Of a stretch of DNA of 64,000 bases, positions 19,581 to 28,396 are shown piece after piece (position 1 is the first letter of the stretch; each line of letters starts with the position of its first letter). The position numbers were made by a program, and so were the translations under genes. The notes beneath the pieces are model-generated. The model had not been told where the DNA came from and made no database searches. It saw only the letters and a program-made list of their open reading frames with translations. The stretch comes from Muriicola sp. Z0-33 (GTDB lineage Bacteria > Bacteroidota > Bacteroidia > Flavobacteriales > Flavobacteriaceae). The stretch spans positions 372,001-436,000 of the forward strand of contig NZ_JAFMPW010000001.1 of assembly GCF_026126425.1 (NCBI RefSeq). Reading direction: 5' to 3'.

Positions 19581-20636
19581 TTATTGAAAAGTACCCTTAT
19601 CTACATCATTGATAAAATTAATTACGCCACCAAAATAATTTTTCTGATCATCGTACTGGGATAAATGACTCCCATTCGGGCAAAAAAGGTATCGTCCGTT
19701 TTGCACTTCTTTCGACATCCACTCCATATGATCAGGATCCATGGTATCGTGTTTAGCACCAATAACTAAAGTGGGAACAGACAACTCTTTAAGTCTGTCC
19801 TTTATGTCCCATTCTTTTAGAGTGGCATCTCCTGTAATACCAAATTCACTGTAGCCCTGCATATGCACATACACCTGGTTATTAGCATGGTTAAGACTTC
19901 GCAATACCGCCTCTGGCCATTGATCTGGTGGAAGCCGTAATACATGCTCGGTGTAATAATGCTCAAAGAGTAATTCTCCATATCTGGGATTCTCAAAATC
20001 TTCGGCATCTTCAAGGGCCTTGATTTCTTTGTAAACTTCAGGATCTAGCTGTGGCCCCAAAACTTCCTGTGCATAAGCATTGTATTCCGGAATACTGCTC
20101 ATCATGTTCGAAATAACGAGTCCTTTCAGATTATTCTGATATTTCAGTGCGTATTCCATGGCCAGTATGCCACCCCATGACTGCCCTAACAAATAGAAGT
20201 TATCGCTGTTTAGATTTAAGGCTTTCCGCACCTGTTCTACTTCTTCAACAAACCTTTCGGTACTCCAGAGTTCAAGGTCGTCTGGTTTGTCACTGTAGTA
20301 AGAACCTAACTGATCGTAATAGATATATTCAATTTCCTGCTGTGGGAAATAACCATCTGCACATTCGTATAATTCATGGGTCATTCCGGGGCCACCGTGA
20401 AGCAGTAAAACCTTTTTGGCAGGGTTATTACCAACCCGCTTGGTCCACACCTTAAAAGTTCCTTTATCTGTGTTGATTGGGATCATTTTTATTCCACCTG
20501 TAAACTGGTCATCCCTTCCTTCAAAACTCAGGTAATCGGAAGGAGCATTTTCCTGGACAGCAGATGCAGAAGATTCCTGTTGTTTACAACCGAATAGTAA
20601 GATCATGGAAAGGGAGAAGAGGATGGTACTTTTCAT
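19581..20636 (-). CDS. S33 family alpha/beta hydrolase lipoprotein (proline iminopeptidase-like)
   Basis: A 351-residue alpha/beta hydrolase. The signal peptide carries a lipobox with C17 (LFGCKQQ), so it is a lipoprotein of the cell envelope. The HGGPGMTHE oxyanion-hole motif and the nucleophile elbow GQSWGG are those of proline iminopeptidases. The acid is likely the Asp in KHDTMDP and the base the His in GSHLSQYDD. Members remove N-terminal proline from short peptides, and an envelope-located form would suit peptide scavenging. Some S33 relatives are esterases instead. Confidence 0.85.
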   Translation of the reverse strand: MKSTILFSLSMILLFGCKQQESSASAVQENAPSDYLSFEGRDDQFTGGIKMIPINTDKGTFKVWTKRVGNNPAKKVLLLHGGPGMTHELYECADGYFPQQEIEYIYYDQLGSYYSDKPDDLELWSTERFVEEVEQVRKALNLNSDNFYLLGQSWGGILAMEYALKYQNNLKGLVISNMMSSIPEYNAYAQEVLGPQLDPEVYKEIKALEDAEDFENPRYGELLFEHYYTEHVLRLPPDQWPEAVLRSLNHANNQVYVHMQGYSEFGITGDATLKEWDIKDRLKELSVPTLVIGAKHDTMDPDHMEWMSKEVQNGRYLFCPNGSHLSQYDDQKNYFGGVINFINDVDKGTFQ

Positions 20637-20682
20637 TATTTGTGTATTTATATTCCTTTAAAGTTAAATTAATATTAGCTGG

Positions 20683-22041
20683 CTAGCCAAATAAACTGCT
20701 GACCAATTCCTCAATTTTAGAGATTAGCTTAATATTAATTCTGGTGTCTTTAAGGGAGATCGTATTATTTTTCGAAACAAAAATAGTAGAAAAACCAAGT
20801 TTTTCAGCTTCGATAATGCGCTGATCTACTCGCTGTACGGGCCTAATTTCACCCGCCAGCCCTATCTCTGCTGCAAAACAAATGCCTTTGGATATTGCGA
20901 TATCCGAATTGCTCGAAAGGATGGCTGCAACAACAGCCAGATCAATGGCCGGGTCATCTACCGAGATACCGCCGGTAATATTCAGAAATACATCTTTAGC
21001 CGCTAGTTTAAACCCTGCTCTTTTTTCTAGCACCGCCAGTAGCATATTGAGTCGTTTTGCATTATAACCTGTTGCAGATCTTTGAGGAGTTCCATATACG
21101 GCGGAACTCACCAAAGCCTGAATTTCAATAAGCAAAGGGCGCATACCTTCAACGGTAGCGGCAATAGCCGTGCCACTAAGTCCTTCTTCATTTTTAGATA
21201 TAAGGACTTCAGAAGGATTACTGACTTCTCTTAGTCCGTCTCCCTGCATTTCATATATTCCAAGTTCAGCTGTGGAACCAAACCTGTTTTTCAGGGCTCT
21301 GAGAATCCGATAGACATAGTTGCGATCTCCTTCAAATTGTAAAACAGTATCCACCATATGCTCCAGAATTTTAGGGCCGGCAATATTGCCATCTTTCGTG
21401 ATGTGCCCAATCAGTATCATTGGGGTATTGGTGGCTTTGGCAAATTTGATGAGCTCTGCTGTGCATTCCCTGATCTGAGAGATGCTGCCTGCAGCAGATT
21501 CTATATAATCAGAATGAAGCGTCTGGATAGAATCTATTATTACTATTTCAGGGTCTATGGCCTCTATATGTTGAAAAATATCTTGAGTCCGGGTCGCGGT
21601 TAGTATAAAGCAGGTATCATTATTTGGATGAATCCTGTCTGCGCGCATTTTAATTTGCTTCTGGCTTTCTTCTCCCGAAACATACAATGTTTTATAGGGA
21701 AGCTTTAGGCCAACCTGAAGCAGGAGGGTGCTTTTACCTATACCTGGCTCTCCTCCTAAAAGCACTAATGATCCGGGGACTAAACCTCCTCCAAGTACCC
21801 GATTAAATTCATTATCCTGGACATTTAACCTTAATTCCTTTTCAGTACTTATTTCATTTATCCGTAGTGGTTTTATTTTGTCGACAGTGATTTTGGCATT
21901 TTTCCAGGGGGTCTTTTCTTCTTTTTGTATGACTTCCTCCACTATGGTATTCCATTCTTTACAGGCAACACATTGCCCAACCCATTTGGCGTATTGGGTG
22001 CCACAATTCTGGCAGAAAAAAGCAGTTTTGGTCTTGGCCAT
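20683..22041 (-). CDS. radA: DNA repair protein RadA
   Basis: RadA is a RecA-like ATPase and DnaB-type helicase that extends D-loops and processes recombination intermediates. The 452 residues contain the N-terminal C4 zinc finger (CQNCGTQY and CVACKEWN), a Walker A (GGEPGIGKST), a Walker B (IVIIDSIQTL), the RadA-specific KNRFG motif and a C-terminal Lon-protease-like domain (FLNITGGISVDDPAIDLAVV). The usual length of about 450 is met. It lies upstream of the S33 gene on the same strand with a 46-base gap. Confidence 0.97.
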   Translation of the reverse strand: MAKTKTAFFCQNCGTQYAKWVGQCVACKEWNTIVEEVIQKEEKTPWKNAKITVDKIKPLRINEISTEKELRLNVQDNEFNRVLGGGLVPGSLVLLGGEPGIGKSTLLLQVGLKLPYKTLYVSGEESQKQIKMRADRIHPNNDTCFILTATRTQDIFQHIEAIDPEIVIIDSIQTLHSDYIESAAGSISQIRECTAELIKFAKATNTPMILIGHITKDGNIAGPKILEHMVDTVLQFEGDRNYVYRILRALKNRFGSTAELGIYEMQGDGLREVSNPSEVLISKNEEGLSGTAIAATVEGMRPLLIEIQALVSSAVYGTPQRSATGYNAKRLNMLLAVLEKRAGFKLAAKDVFLNITGGISVDDPAIDLAVVAAILSSNSDIAISKGICFAAEIGLAGEIRPVQRVDQRIIEAEKLGFSTIFVSKNNTISLKDTRINIKLISKIEELVSSLFG

Positions 22042-22174
22042 AACCTCTTAAAGGGTTTCTGGCGAAGATAGGATAAAGTTTCAAAACAGATGAGTACTTT
22101 ACCTTTGAGAATAAAGGGAAACGGTTGGACAAAAAAGCGGGACTTTGGACGAGGTTAGCCCACTATGCGGGTTA

Positions 22175-23320
22175 TTAAAAACCAAAGTCTGCTTTGAGGG
22201 CATCAATTTTTTCCAATGCCATTTCCTTGGTAAGGAAATCTATCTCATCCATCCCAAATGCTTTTTCAAAGGTGCGAAGTGCCTTTTTGGGCTCTCCCAA
22301 TTCTTCATAATATTCACCTTCCAAATAAAAGCCCAGCATAGTAGTGGGAAACTCTTTCTTACATAGCTCAGAGAGTGGCTTCAGCGATTCGAAATCATCT
22401 TTCTTTTTACTCCCTGCATAGATGGCCATAATGTCGTTGAGTTCCACCGGTTTTCTAAAACCAAAAAGATCTTCTATCATGGCGTATTTATCCTCCAGGT
22501 ACTTAAATACCGGTTCGTCAGATGTCAGAATTTCTTGCTTGTATTCTTTTGGGCTAATAGGCTTAAACATTTGGAAGGTTCTGTCCCATGCCTTTCCAAT
22601 ACCATAGGTAGCTACAGAAACATCATTAGCTTCCGGATATTCATCAAAAAAATAATGAAAATTTTCTTTATCGATAACTTTCAAGGCCCTGTCCATTTGC
22701 ATTACCGTATTGCTGGTTTTATCCCGATTACCTCCAACTATCAAATGATAAAAGATTTGCTGGTTCAGAGCATTCAGCCGGGCGGGAGCTCTATTTTCCA
22801 TTTCAGGAGCCAACAAAGGGGAAATGCTTATGTAGGCATTAAAAAGAGAGCGGTCCTTAAATAGCCAGTAATTTTGAAAATTGGCAGTTATATCATAACC
22901 GACAATCATTTTAAAAGGTGCAGTATTATAATTCAGATCTAAATATGGAATGATTTCCATCCCTAAAAACTCAAAAAAGAGTTTACCTTTTTCAGTTGGT
23001 AAGCCCGAATCTTCATCAAATGCACAGTCTTCCCATCGAAGATCGTCTTTCTTTTGATTTATGCCAACGACAATAACTTCAGGCATACCCTGAAAGTCGC
23101 TATAAAACTTAGCTGTTGCGACTACCTGGTCGAAGAGATATTCTCCATCAAGAACCAAAACCAGGGGATATTTCTTTTCCTCAGAATAATCTTCAGGGAA
23201 ATAGTATTTAACATCCCTTCTTTCCTGCAATTTAAAAGACTCGAAAATCTCTTGTGTTACTTGTGCGGAGAGGTTCAGACAAAAGGTTAGTCCGAAGACA
23301 AACGATAATAAAATTTTCAT
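22175..23320 (-). CDS. Secreted esterase-D-like alpha/beta hydrolase
   Basis: A 381-residue protein with a signal peptide (about 1-19, ending in LSA-Q). Residues 25-280 resemble the putative esterase family (esterase D, feruloyl esterase type): YPLVLVLDGEYLFDQV near the N-terminus and a region around MIVGYDITANFQNYWLF where a GxSxG nucleophile is expected. Here that elbow reads GYDITA, so the usual serine is missing and activity is doubtful. The last 100 residues are helical and TPR-like (EYYEELGEPKKALRTFEKAF). It ends the panC-panD-flippase run, starting 16 bases after the flippase gene's stop. Confidence 0.75.
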   Translation of the reverse strand: MKILLSFVFGLTFCLNLSAQVTQEIFESFKLQERRDVKYYFPEDYSEEKKYPLVLVLDGEYLFDQVVATAKFYSDFQGMPEVIVVGINQKKDDLRWEDCAFDEDSGLPTEKGKLFFEFLGMEIIPYLDLNYNTAPFKMIVGYDITANFQNYWLFKDRSLFNAYISISPLLAPEMENRAPARLNALNQQIFYHLIVGGNRDKTSNTVMQMDRALKVIDKENFHYFFDEYPEANDVSVATYGIGKAWDRTFQMFKPISPKEYKQEILTSDEPVFKYLEDKYAMIEDLFGFRKPVELNDIMAIYAGSKKKDDFESLKPLSELCKKEFPTTMLGFYLEGEYYEELGEPKKALRTFEKAFGMDEIDFLTKEMALEKIDALKADFGF

Positions 23321-23336
23321 GTGGCTTGTTTTTTGG

Positions 23337-24302
23337 CTATCGGTTCCTGTTCAATAACGGTAAGAGCAGAAAAGATATTGCACCAAATACCACAACCATC
23401 AGGGTTTGAGCAATCCACATGATCCAGCCAAATGCATTACCAGAAACCACACTTACACCAAAAATCTCCAGAGATTTACTGACGGCGATCGGAAATGCCA
23501 GAAATCCACCATTTGTAGTAGCCATTGCAAATGCTCCCCCTACGAAAGCAACTAACATGGCACCAAATGAAAGATCAACTGTTTCTAATACGGTGAATTT
23601 GATCACCCAGAACATCCCTATGTAAGCCCCCCAAATAAAAAGAGTATGGAATATAAAGGGCCACTTTTTTTTCATTCTGAAGATACTCAGAATCCCCTCC
23701 AATAAGCTCCTTAAAAAGAGTTTGATTTTAATAGCAATTTTAGAGGTCGACTTTCTTATTAACCAGATACTGACAAACAAGCCCAGAATACCTACTATGA
23801 GTACAACGGCTCCGCTGATGATACCTAAACCCATTTCATCAATAAATTCCATAATTAGCTCTGTTTGTAAAAGCAAAGCGATTAAAATTATGATGAAAAG
23901 CATGATAAGATCTACAATCCTTTCGGTCACAATAGTTCCGATGCCCTTTTCAAAAGGGACATTTTCATAGGTGGTCAGGGCAGTTGCTCTTAGGATTTCT
24001 CCAGACCTCGGGACACCTAAATTTGTAAGATAGGCGGTCAGAATTATAAGGACATTATTTGTTGTCCTTGGGGTATAACCCAAAGGCTCTAAAAGATAAT
24101 TCCAACGTATAGCTCTCGATACATGGCTCAGAACTCCAATGAAGATAGACAATGCAACCCAATAAGGATTAGCCTCCTTGATATATTGCAGAATCTCTGT
24201 TCGCTGATCTGGGGTGGTGGAGATATAAAGGTACCAAACCAAAAAAACTCCCAAGGCAATTGGGAGTATCAGCTTTAAGGTCTTTTTTATTTTTCTGTTC
24301 AA
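23337..24302 (-). CDS. Lysylphosphatidylglycerol synthase-type membrane protein (flippase-like)
   Basis: A 321-residue integral membrane protein with about eight helices. It matches the uncharacterised LPG synthase transmembrane family (UPF0104), the flippase half of MprF without the aminoacyl-transferase domain. Conserved features include SRAIRWNYLL after helix 2 and LGVPRSGEILRATALTTYENV in the middle. It probably moves a lipid across the inner membrane, but the lipid is unknown. It starts two bases after the panD stop, so it is almost certainly co-transcribed with pantothenate genes, perhaps only for convenience. Confidence 0.85.
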   Translation of the reverse strand: MNRKIKKTLKLILPIALGVFLVWYLYISTTPDQRTEILQYIKEANPYWVALSIFIGVLSHVSRAIRWNYLLEPLGYTPRTTNNVLIILTAYLTNLGVPRSGEILRATALTTYENVPFEKGIGTIVTERIVDLIMLFIIILIALLLQTELIMEFIDEMGLGIISGAVVLIVGILGLFVSIWLIRKSTSKIAIKIKLFLRSLLEGILSIFRMKKKWPFIFHTLFIWGAYIGMFWVIKFTVLETVDLSFGAMLVAFVGGAFAMATTNGGFLAFPIAVSKSLEIFGVSVVSGNAFGWIMWIAQTLMVVVFGAISFLLLPLLNRNR

Positions 24303-24304
24303 AA

Positions 24305-24655
24305 TCAGTTTAAAAGATTGGTCTCTTCATTGGGAAATACCAAAGCAGGATTAAATTTCTTAGCCTCCTCTATATCCATTCTTGCATAGGTAATAAGGAT
24401 TAAGATATCACCGACAGCAACTTTCCGAGCGGCAGCCCCGTTGAGAGTAAGCTCGCCGCTTCCCCTTGGACCAGGAATAACATAAGTTTCCAATCGTTCT
24501 CCATTATTGTTATTGACAATCTGAACCTTTTCACCCTGTATAATATTTGCGGCATCCATCAGATCCTCATCAATAGTTATACTCCCTATATAGTTAAGGT
24601 CAGCGCCTGTTACTTTAACTCTATGAATTTTAGATTTTACTACTTCTATTTGCAT
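24305..24655 (-). CDS. panD: Aspartate 1-decarboxylase
   Basis: PanD makes beta-alanine from L-aspartate for pantothenate and coenzyme A synthesis. It is a 116-residue proenzyme that cuts itself between G24 and S25 ([10 protein letters not shown]), and the new N-terminal serine becomes the pyruvoyl cofactor. [10 protein letters not shown] before the cut and the GERLETYVI and [12 protein letters not shown] segments are family landmarks. Position 23 is Ile where E. coli has Glu. Start at 24655, 13 bases after panC, indicates one operon. Confidence 0.96.
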   Translation of the reverse strand: MQIEVVKSKIHRVKVTGADLNYIGSITIDEDLMDAANIIQGEKVQIVNNNNGERLETYVIPGPRGSGELTLNGAAARKVAVGDILILITYARMDIEEAKKFNPALVFPNEETNLLN

Positions 24656-24668
24656 GGGACAAAGTTAA

Positions 24669-25517
24669 TTAATTAAGGGCGATATTATCTATCAGGCGAA
24701 CACCTTCGGCGTATACTGCAATGAATGCTCGGTATTTCTGGCCTTTTTGTTTTCTAATTACCGGCTTGAGATTCTTTGAATTCATAATCTTGAAATACTC
24801 CAGATCAAAATCGGGATGTTCGTCAAATATTTTATGTGCCCAATTCACAACGTAATTAGCACTTTTCGTGCCAAATTTGTCTTTTGCTTCCTGAAGTACT
24901 TTGTAGATAAAAGCGGCCTCTTTTCGCAGTCGATCTGACAGGCGTTCGTTCCTTGAACTCATGGCAAGACCTGTTGATTCCCTGACAATTGGGCAGCCAA
25001 TAATTTCTATTGGTAAGTTTAGTATTTTCAGGAGTTTGCGAATGATCTGTAATTGCTGATAATCTTTTTCGCCAAAATAGGCTCTATTTGGCATCACCGC
25101 GGTCAGAAGGGCTTCAACAACAGTGCCAACACCATTAAAATGACCTGTTCTGAATTTACCTTCCATCATTTTGTCCAAACCATTAAAGTCGTATTCCTTT
25201 GAGGTCACCTTATCCGAATAAATTTCGGCAACTTCGGGGGCAAAGATTATTATTTTTTTATCGAGGCTATTTAGTAGGGCCTTATCGTCTGATAGCGTCT
25301 TGGGATATTTTCTTAGATCCTCTTTGTTGTCAAATTGTGTGGGGTTTACAAAAACACTTACAACAACGGTCTCATTTTCCAGAAGTGCCTGCTCCACAAG
25401 CTTCAGATGGCCAGGATGAAGTGCCCCCATTGTTGGTACCATGCCAAGGCTGCTCTTCTCTGAATTAATGGAATTGAGATGCGCTTTGAGTTTTTTAATT
25501 GTCCTGAATACGTGCAT
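24669..25517 (-). CDS. panC: Pantothenate synthetase
   Basis: PanC joins pantoate and beta-alanine with ATP to form pantothenate. The 282-residue nucleotidyltransferase shows the HIGH-type motif in TMGALHPGHLKLV, the pantoate site (VSVFVNPTQFDNKEDL), YFGEKDYQQLQIIRKL and the KMSKS-like SSRNERLS. The usual length is about 280. It heads a four-gene run (panC, panD, flippase, esterase) with gaps of 13, 2 and 16 bases. The promoter is at 25537-25544, back to back with that of glgA. Confidence 0.97.
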   Translation of the reverse strand: MHVFRTIKKLKAHLNSINSEKSSLGMVPTMGALHPGHLKLVEQALLENETVVVSVFVNPTQFDNKEDLRKYPKTLSDDKALLNSLDKKIIIFAPEVAEIYSDKVTSKEYDFNGLDKMMEGKFRTGHFNGVGTVVEALLTAVMPNRAYFGEKDYQQLQIIRKLLKILNLPIEIIGCPIVRESTGLAMSSRNERLSDRLRKEAAFIYKVLQEAKDKFGTKSANYVVNWAHKIFDEHPDFDLEYFKIMNSKNLKPVIRKQKGQKYRAFIAVYAEGVRLIDNIALN

Positions 25518-25536
25518 TGTTAATTTTAAAACCGAG

Positions 25537-25544
25537 CAAACTTA
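25537..25544 (-). promoter_or_regulatory. Flavobacterial -7 element for panC operon
   Basis: The minus strand reads TAAGTTTG, an exact TAnnTTTG match, 19 bases upstream of the panC ATG. Confidence 0.55.
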
Positions 25545-25575
25545 CTATAATTACTGCTATTCTGCATAATTTTTG

Positions 25576-25583
25576 TAATTTTG
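25576..25583 (+). promoter_or_regulatory. Flavobacterial -7 element (TAATTTTG) for glgA operon
   Basis: An exact TAnnTTTG match 36 bases upstream of the glycogen-synthase-like start, divergent from the panC promoter in a 102-base region. Confidence 0.55.
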
Positions 25584-25619
25584 CGGCTACGTTTGCCCGA
25601 TTAATAAAAAAGAACTTTT

Positions 25620-26429
25620 ATGAATGGTAAAAAGATATTGTTTGTATCTTCCGAATTAGTACCCTACCTACCCGAAAATGAAGTTTCCTTAATGTCTTAT
25701 GAAGCCCCCCGAATGGTCAATAGCAATGGGGGCCAAATACGGATATTTATGCCGAGGTATGGCAATATCAATGAACGCAGACATCAGCTTCATGAAGTCA
25801 TCCGGCTTTCTGGGATGAACCTTGTGATAAATGATATGGATATGCCTCTTATCATTAAGGTGGCTTCTATTCCCCGTGAAAGAATTCAGGTTTATTTTAT
25901 TGATAACGAAGAGTATTTTAAAAGGAAAGCCACGTTTACAGATGAAAATGGTGATTTGTTTCCGGACAATGATGAAAGAGCCTTGTTTTTTGCGAAAGGT
26001 GTTGTAGAAACGGTAAAGAAACTCAACTGGTCGCCAGACATTATTCATGTTCATGGATGGATGGCCTCATTGTTGCCACTTTATTTAAGGCGTTTTTATG
26101 CAGATGAACCACTATTTGCAGATAGTAAAATAGTCACCTCCGTTTATGGCAGAAGTTATGAAGGATCCCTTGATGCTTCACTACAGAAAAAGATTGCTTT
26201 TGACGGAATTTCCGAGGACAGTATTGCACATTTGAGCGCCCCTACCTATAATAATTTGTTAAAAGTTGCTGTAGATTTTTCTGATGCAGTTATTTTAGCC
26301 GCGGAAGATATTCCGGCAGAATTGCAGGAATATATTGCCAACCTTCAAAAACCTGTGTTGCCGTATGTTTCTCTTCAAGAGTTTGAAGAGGCGTATGCCA
26401 ATTTTTATAACACTGAAGTTTTAAAGTAA
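25620..26429 (+). CDS. Glycogen/starch synthase N-terminal domain protein (half-length GT5)
   Basis: A 269-residue protein covering only the N-terminal Rossmann half of GT5 glycogen synthases (full enzymes are about 470-480). The ADP-glucose-binding loop is present in altered form as [16 protein letters not shown], and [18 protein letters not shown] matches the DWHT-like helix as HGWM. The C-terminal GT-B domain with the E-x7-E catalytic motif is absent, so synthase activity alone is doubtful. The DUF4270 gene starts only six bases after its stop. I know such short forms as conserved in Flavobacteriaceae, so this is probably not a recent truncation. Confidence 0.85.
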   Translation: MNGKKILFVSSELVPYLPENEVSLMSYEAPRMVNSNGGQIRIFMPRYGNINERRHQLHEVIRLSGMNLVINDMDMPLIIKVASIPRERIQVYFIDNEEYFKRKATFTDENGDLFPDNDERALFFAKGVVETVKKLNWSPDIIHVHGWMASLLPLYLRRFYADEPLFADSKIVTSVYGRSYEGSLDASLQKKIAFDGISEDSIAHLSAPTYNNLLKVAVDFSDAVILAAEDIPAELQEYIANLQKPVLPYVSLQEFEEAYANFYNTEVLK

Positions 26430-26434
26430 TTTAC

Positions 26435-28276
26435 ATGAAGTTTTTGAGAAGATTACGTTATTCTGCCCTGGCAGGCATATTGATCGTTTTGGCTGCTGTC
26501 TCTTGTGAAGAAGACCTTACTACCATTGGAGATGGTGTAATTGGCGGACAGCCATTTACAACAGATAAAGCTGTTTATGACGTTTTTGCATACAACAGGA
26601 AAATTGAAGCAGTACAGACCAATAAATTGCCGATATACCAGCTAGGTGTTTTTAACGACCCAATTTACGGAAAAACTGAGGCAAGGATAACTTCACAACT
26701 GAGTCTTCAGGCGGCATTGGGAACCAGCCCGGGTAATCCGAGATTTGGAAATTACTCTCAGGCGGTTGAAGATGATTCAGAGAATGATGACAATGAATCT
26801 ACAATTGAAGAGAACGAAAGAGTTACAGAGGTTACCCTATATATCCCTTACCTGAGAAATTCAAATGGAGATTTAGATCAGGACGGGTTGGCAAATGAAT
26901 ATGATGCGGATCCTGATGACCCAAATAGTGATACCGATGGTGATGGTCTTACCGATAATCAGGAACGGCTTTCAGGAACCGATCCTCTTAATGTAGATAC
27001 AGACGGGGACGGCACCAATGATGGGGAAGATACTGAAACCGCTGGCAATAGATTTCCATTAAAAAGGGATTTAGACAGTATTTATGGAAATCGCGCTCAA
27101 CCCTTTAATCTTAAAGTGGAAAGATCTACATTTTTCCTGAGAGATTTAGATCCGGATACTAATTTTGAAGAAGCCCAGGAGTTTTACTCGTCTCAGCAAT
27201 TCTCACCTACTTTTGTTTCTGAAGTCCTATTTGATGGAGAAGTTACCGTTAGTGATGAACAAATCCTTGTTTTCAAAGAGGATGATCCGGATACGGAGGA
27301 GGAAGACGAATCTCTGGAATCCCCAGACCGGTTTGAACCGGGAATATGGGTAAATCTTGATCCGGACTTTTTCCAAACCAATATCTTAGATAAAGAAGGA
27401 GAATCAGAATTATTGAGTACTGCCAACTTTAATGCATTTCTAAGAGGATTGCATTTCTCTATTACCCCTATCTCAGATGATCTTATGATGCTGCTAGATC
27501 TTACAGAAGCCAGGATCACAATTAATTATGAATTTGATGAGATCCAGGATGAGGAACTTACTACTGATGAACAGCAATATGTCTTGGGACTTATTTCAGG
27601 AGGCGGAAATTTACCGGTGTCTGGTAATGCTGTAAACACTTATATAAATGATGCCTTTCCACCTGATATTTCAGACAAATTGGATACAGGCGAAAATGCA
27701 TCCAGATTGTATTTAAAAGGCGGGTCCGGTTCTTTTGCAGAAGTTGAACTTTTTGAGACCAATAACGGGGAAGATATCTTAAATCAGATCAGGGCAAATA
27801 ATTGGATAATCAATGAGGCCAATCTGGTATTTTATGTAGACAGGGATGCTTTAGATGCAGCTGGCACTATCTACGAACCGGAACGTCTTTACCTGTATAA
27901 TGCGGAGTCTAATCAGCCCATCTACAATGCGGCTACCGAGAACTCTACTGCAGATACGCCATTTGGACTGTTTCTTAATTACGATGGTTTTAAAGAGGAA
28001 GTTGATGATAAGGGTGTTAAATATACCATACGTATCACAGATCACATAAATAACCTGGTTTTAAGAGATTCTACTAATGTCACTTTAGGTCTTACCACTA
28101 CCCCCGATATAAGAATATCCGGAGTATCTAATACCATGTTTGCCGGTAATGTAGAAGAAGAATTCCCGGTAAGTAGTTCTATTAGCCCCCTAAGTACTGT
28201 GCTTTTTGGAAGTAATGTTCCTGAAAATGAAGAAAACAAGCTTAAACTAGAGATTTTCTACACAGAGACGAATTAA
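26435..28276 (+). CDS. DUF4270 lipoprotein with thrombospondin type 3-like repeats
   Basis: A 613-residue envelope lipoprotein with a lipobox near C24 (LAAVSCEED). The overall sequence matches DUF4270 proteins of Bacteroidota, whose function is unknown. Residues of about 145-205 form an Asp-rich stretch ([38 protein letters not shown] and [10 protein letters not shown]) like thrombospondin type 3 calcium-binding repeats. [16 protein letters not shown] acidic patch lies near 285-300. It follows the GT5-like gene by six bases, so the two share a transcript. glmS follows with its own promoter. Confidence 0.88.
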   Translation: MKFLRRLRYSALAGILIVLAAVSCEEDLTTIGDGVIGGQPFTTDKAVYDVFAYNRKIEAVQTNKLPIYQLGVFNDPIYGKTEARITSQLSLQAALGTSPGNPRFGNYSQAVEDDSENDDNESTIEENERVTEVTLYIPYLRNSNGDLDQDGLANEYDADPDDPNSDTDGDGLTDNQERLSGTDPLNVDTDGDGTNDGEDTETAGNRFPLKRDLDSIYGNRAQPFNLKVERSTFFLRDLDPDTNFEEAQEFYSSQQFSPTFVSEVLFDGEVTVSDEQILVFKEDDPDTEEEDESLESPDRFEPGIWVNLDPDFFQTNILDKEGESELLSTANFNAFLRGLHFSITPISDDLMMLLDLTEARITINYEFDEIQDEELTTDEQQYVLGLISGGGNLPVSGNAVNTYINDAFPPDISDKLDTGENASRLYLKGGSGSFAEVELFETNNGEDILNQIRANNWIINEANLVFYVDRDALDAAGTIYEPERLYLYNAESNQPIYNAATENSTADTPFGLFLNYDGFKEEVDDKGVKYTIRITDHINNLVLRDSTNVTLGLTTTPDIRISGVSNTMFAGNVEEEFPVSSSISPLSTVLFGSNVPENEENKLKLEIFYTETN

Positions 28277-28353
28277 TATTGCATTTAAGTATACCACTAA
28301 AAGATTTATTTCGTTATATATCCCATATAATGGGGCATTTGTTTTACTTCGAG

Positions 28354-28361
28354 TAAATTTG
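28354..28361 (+). promoter_or_regulatory. Flavobacterial -7 element (TAAATTTG) for glmS
   Basis: An exact TAnnTTTG match 35 bases before the glmS ATG. No glmS ribozyme is recognisable in the short leader. Confidence 0.55.
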
Positions 28362-28396
28362 CCTATAGCTTTAATTGATTTAACCAATTTATTAGT

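Noticed and set aside
28362-28396. glmS ribozyme
   Set aside because: The leader after the -7 element is only about 30 bases and too short for the known ribozyme.
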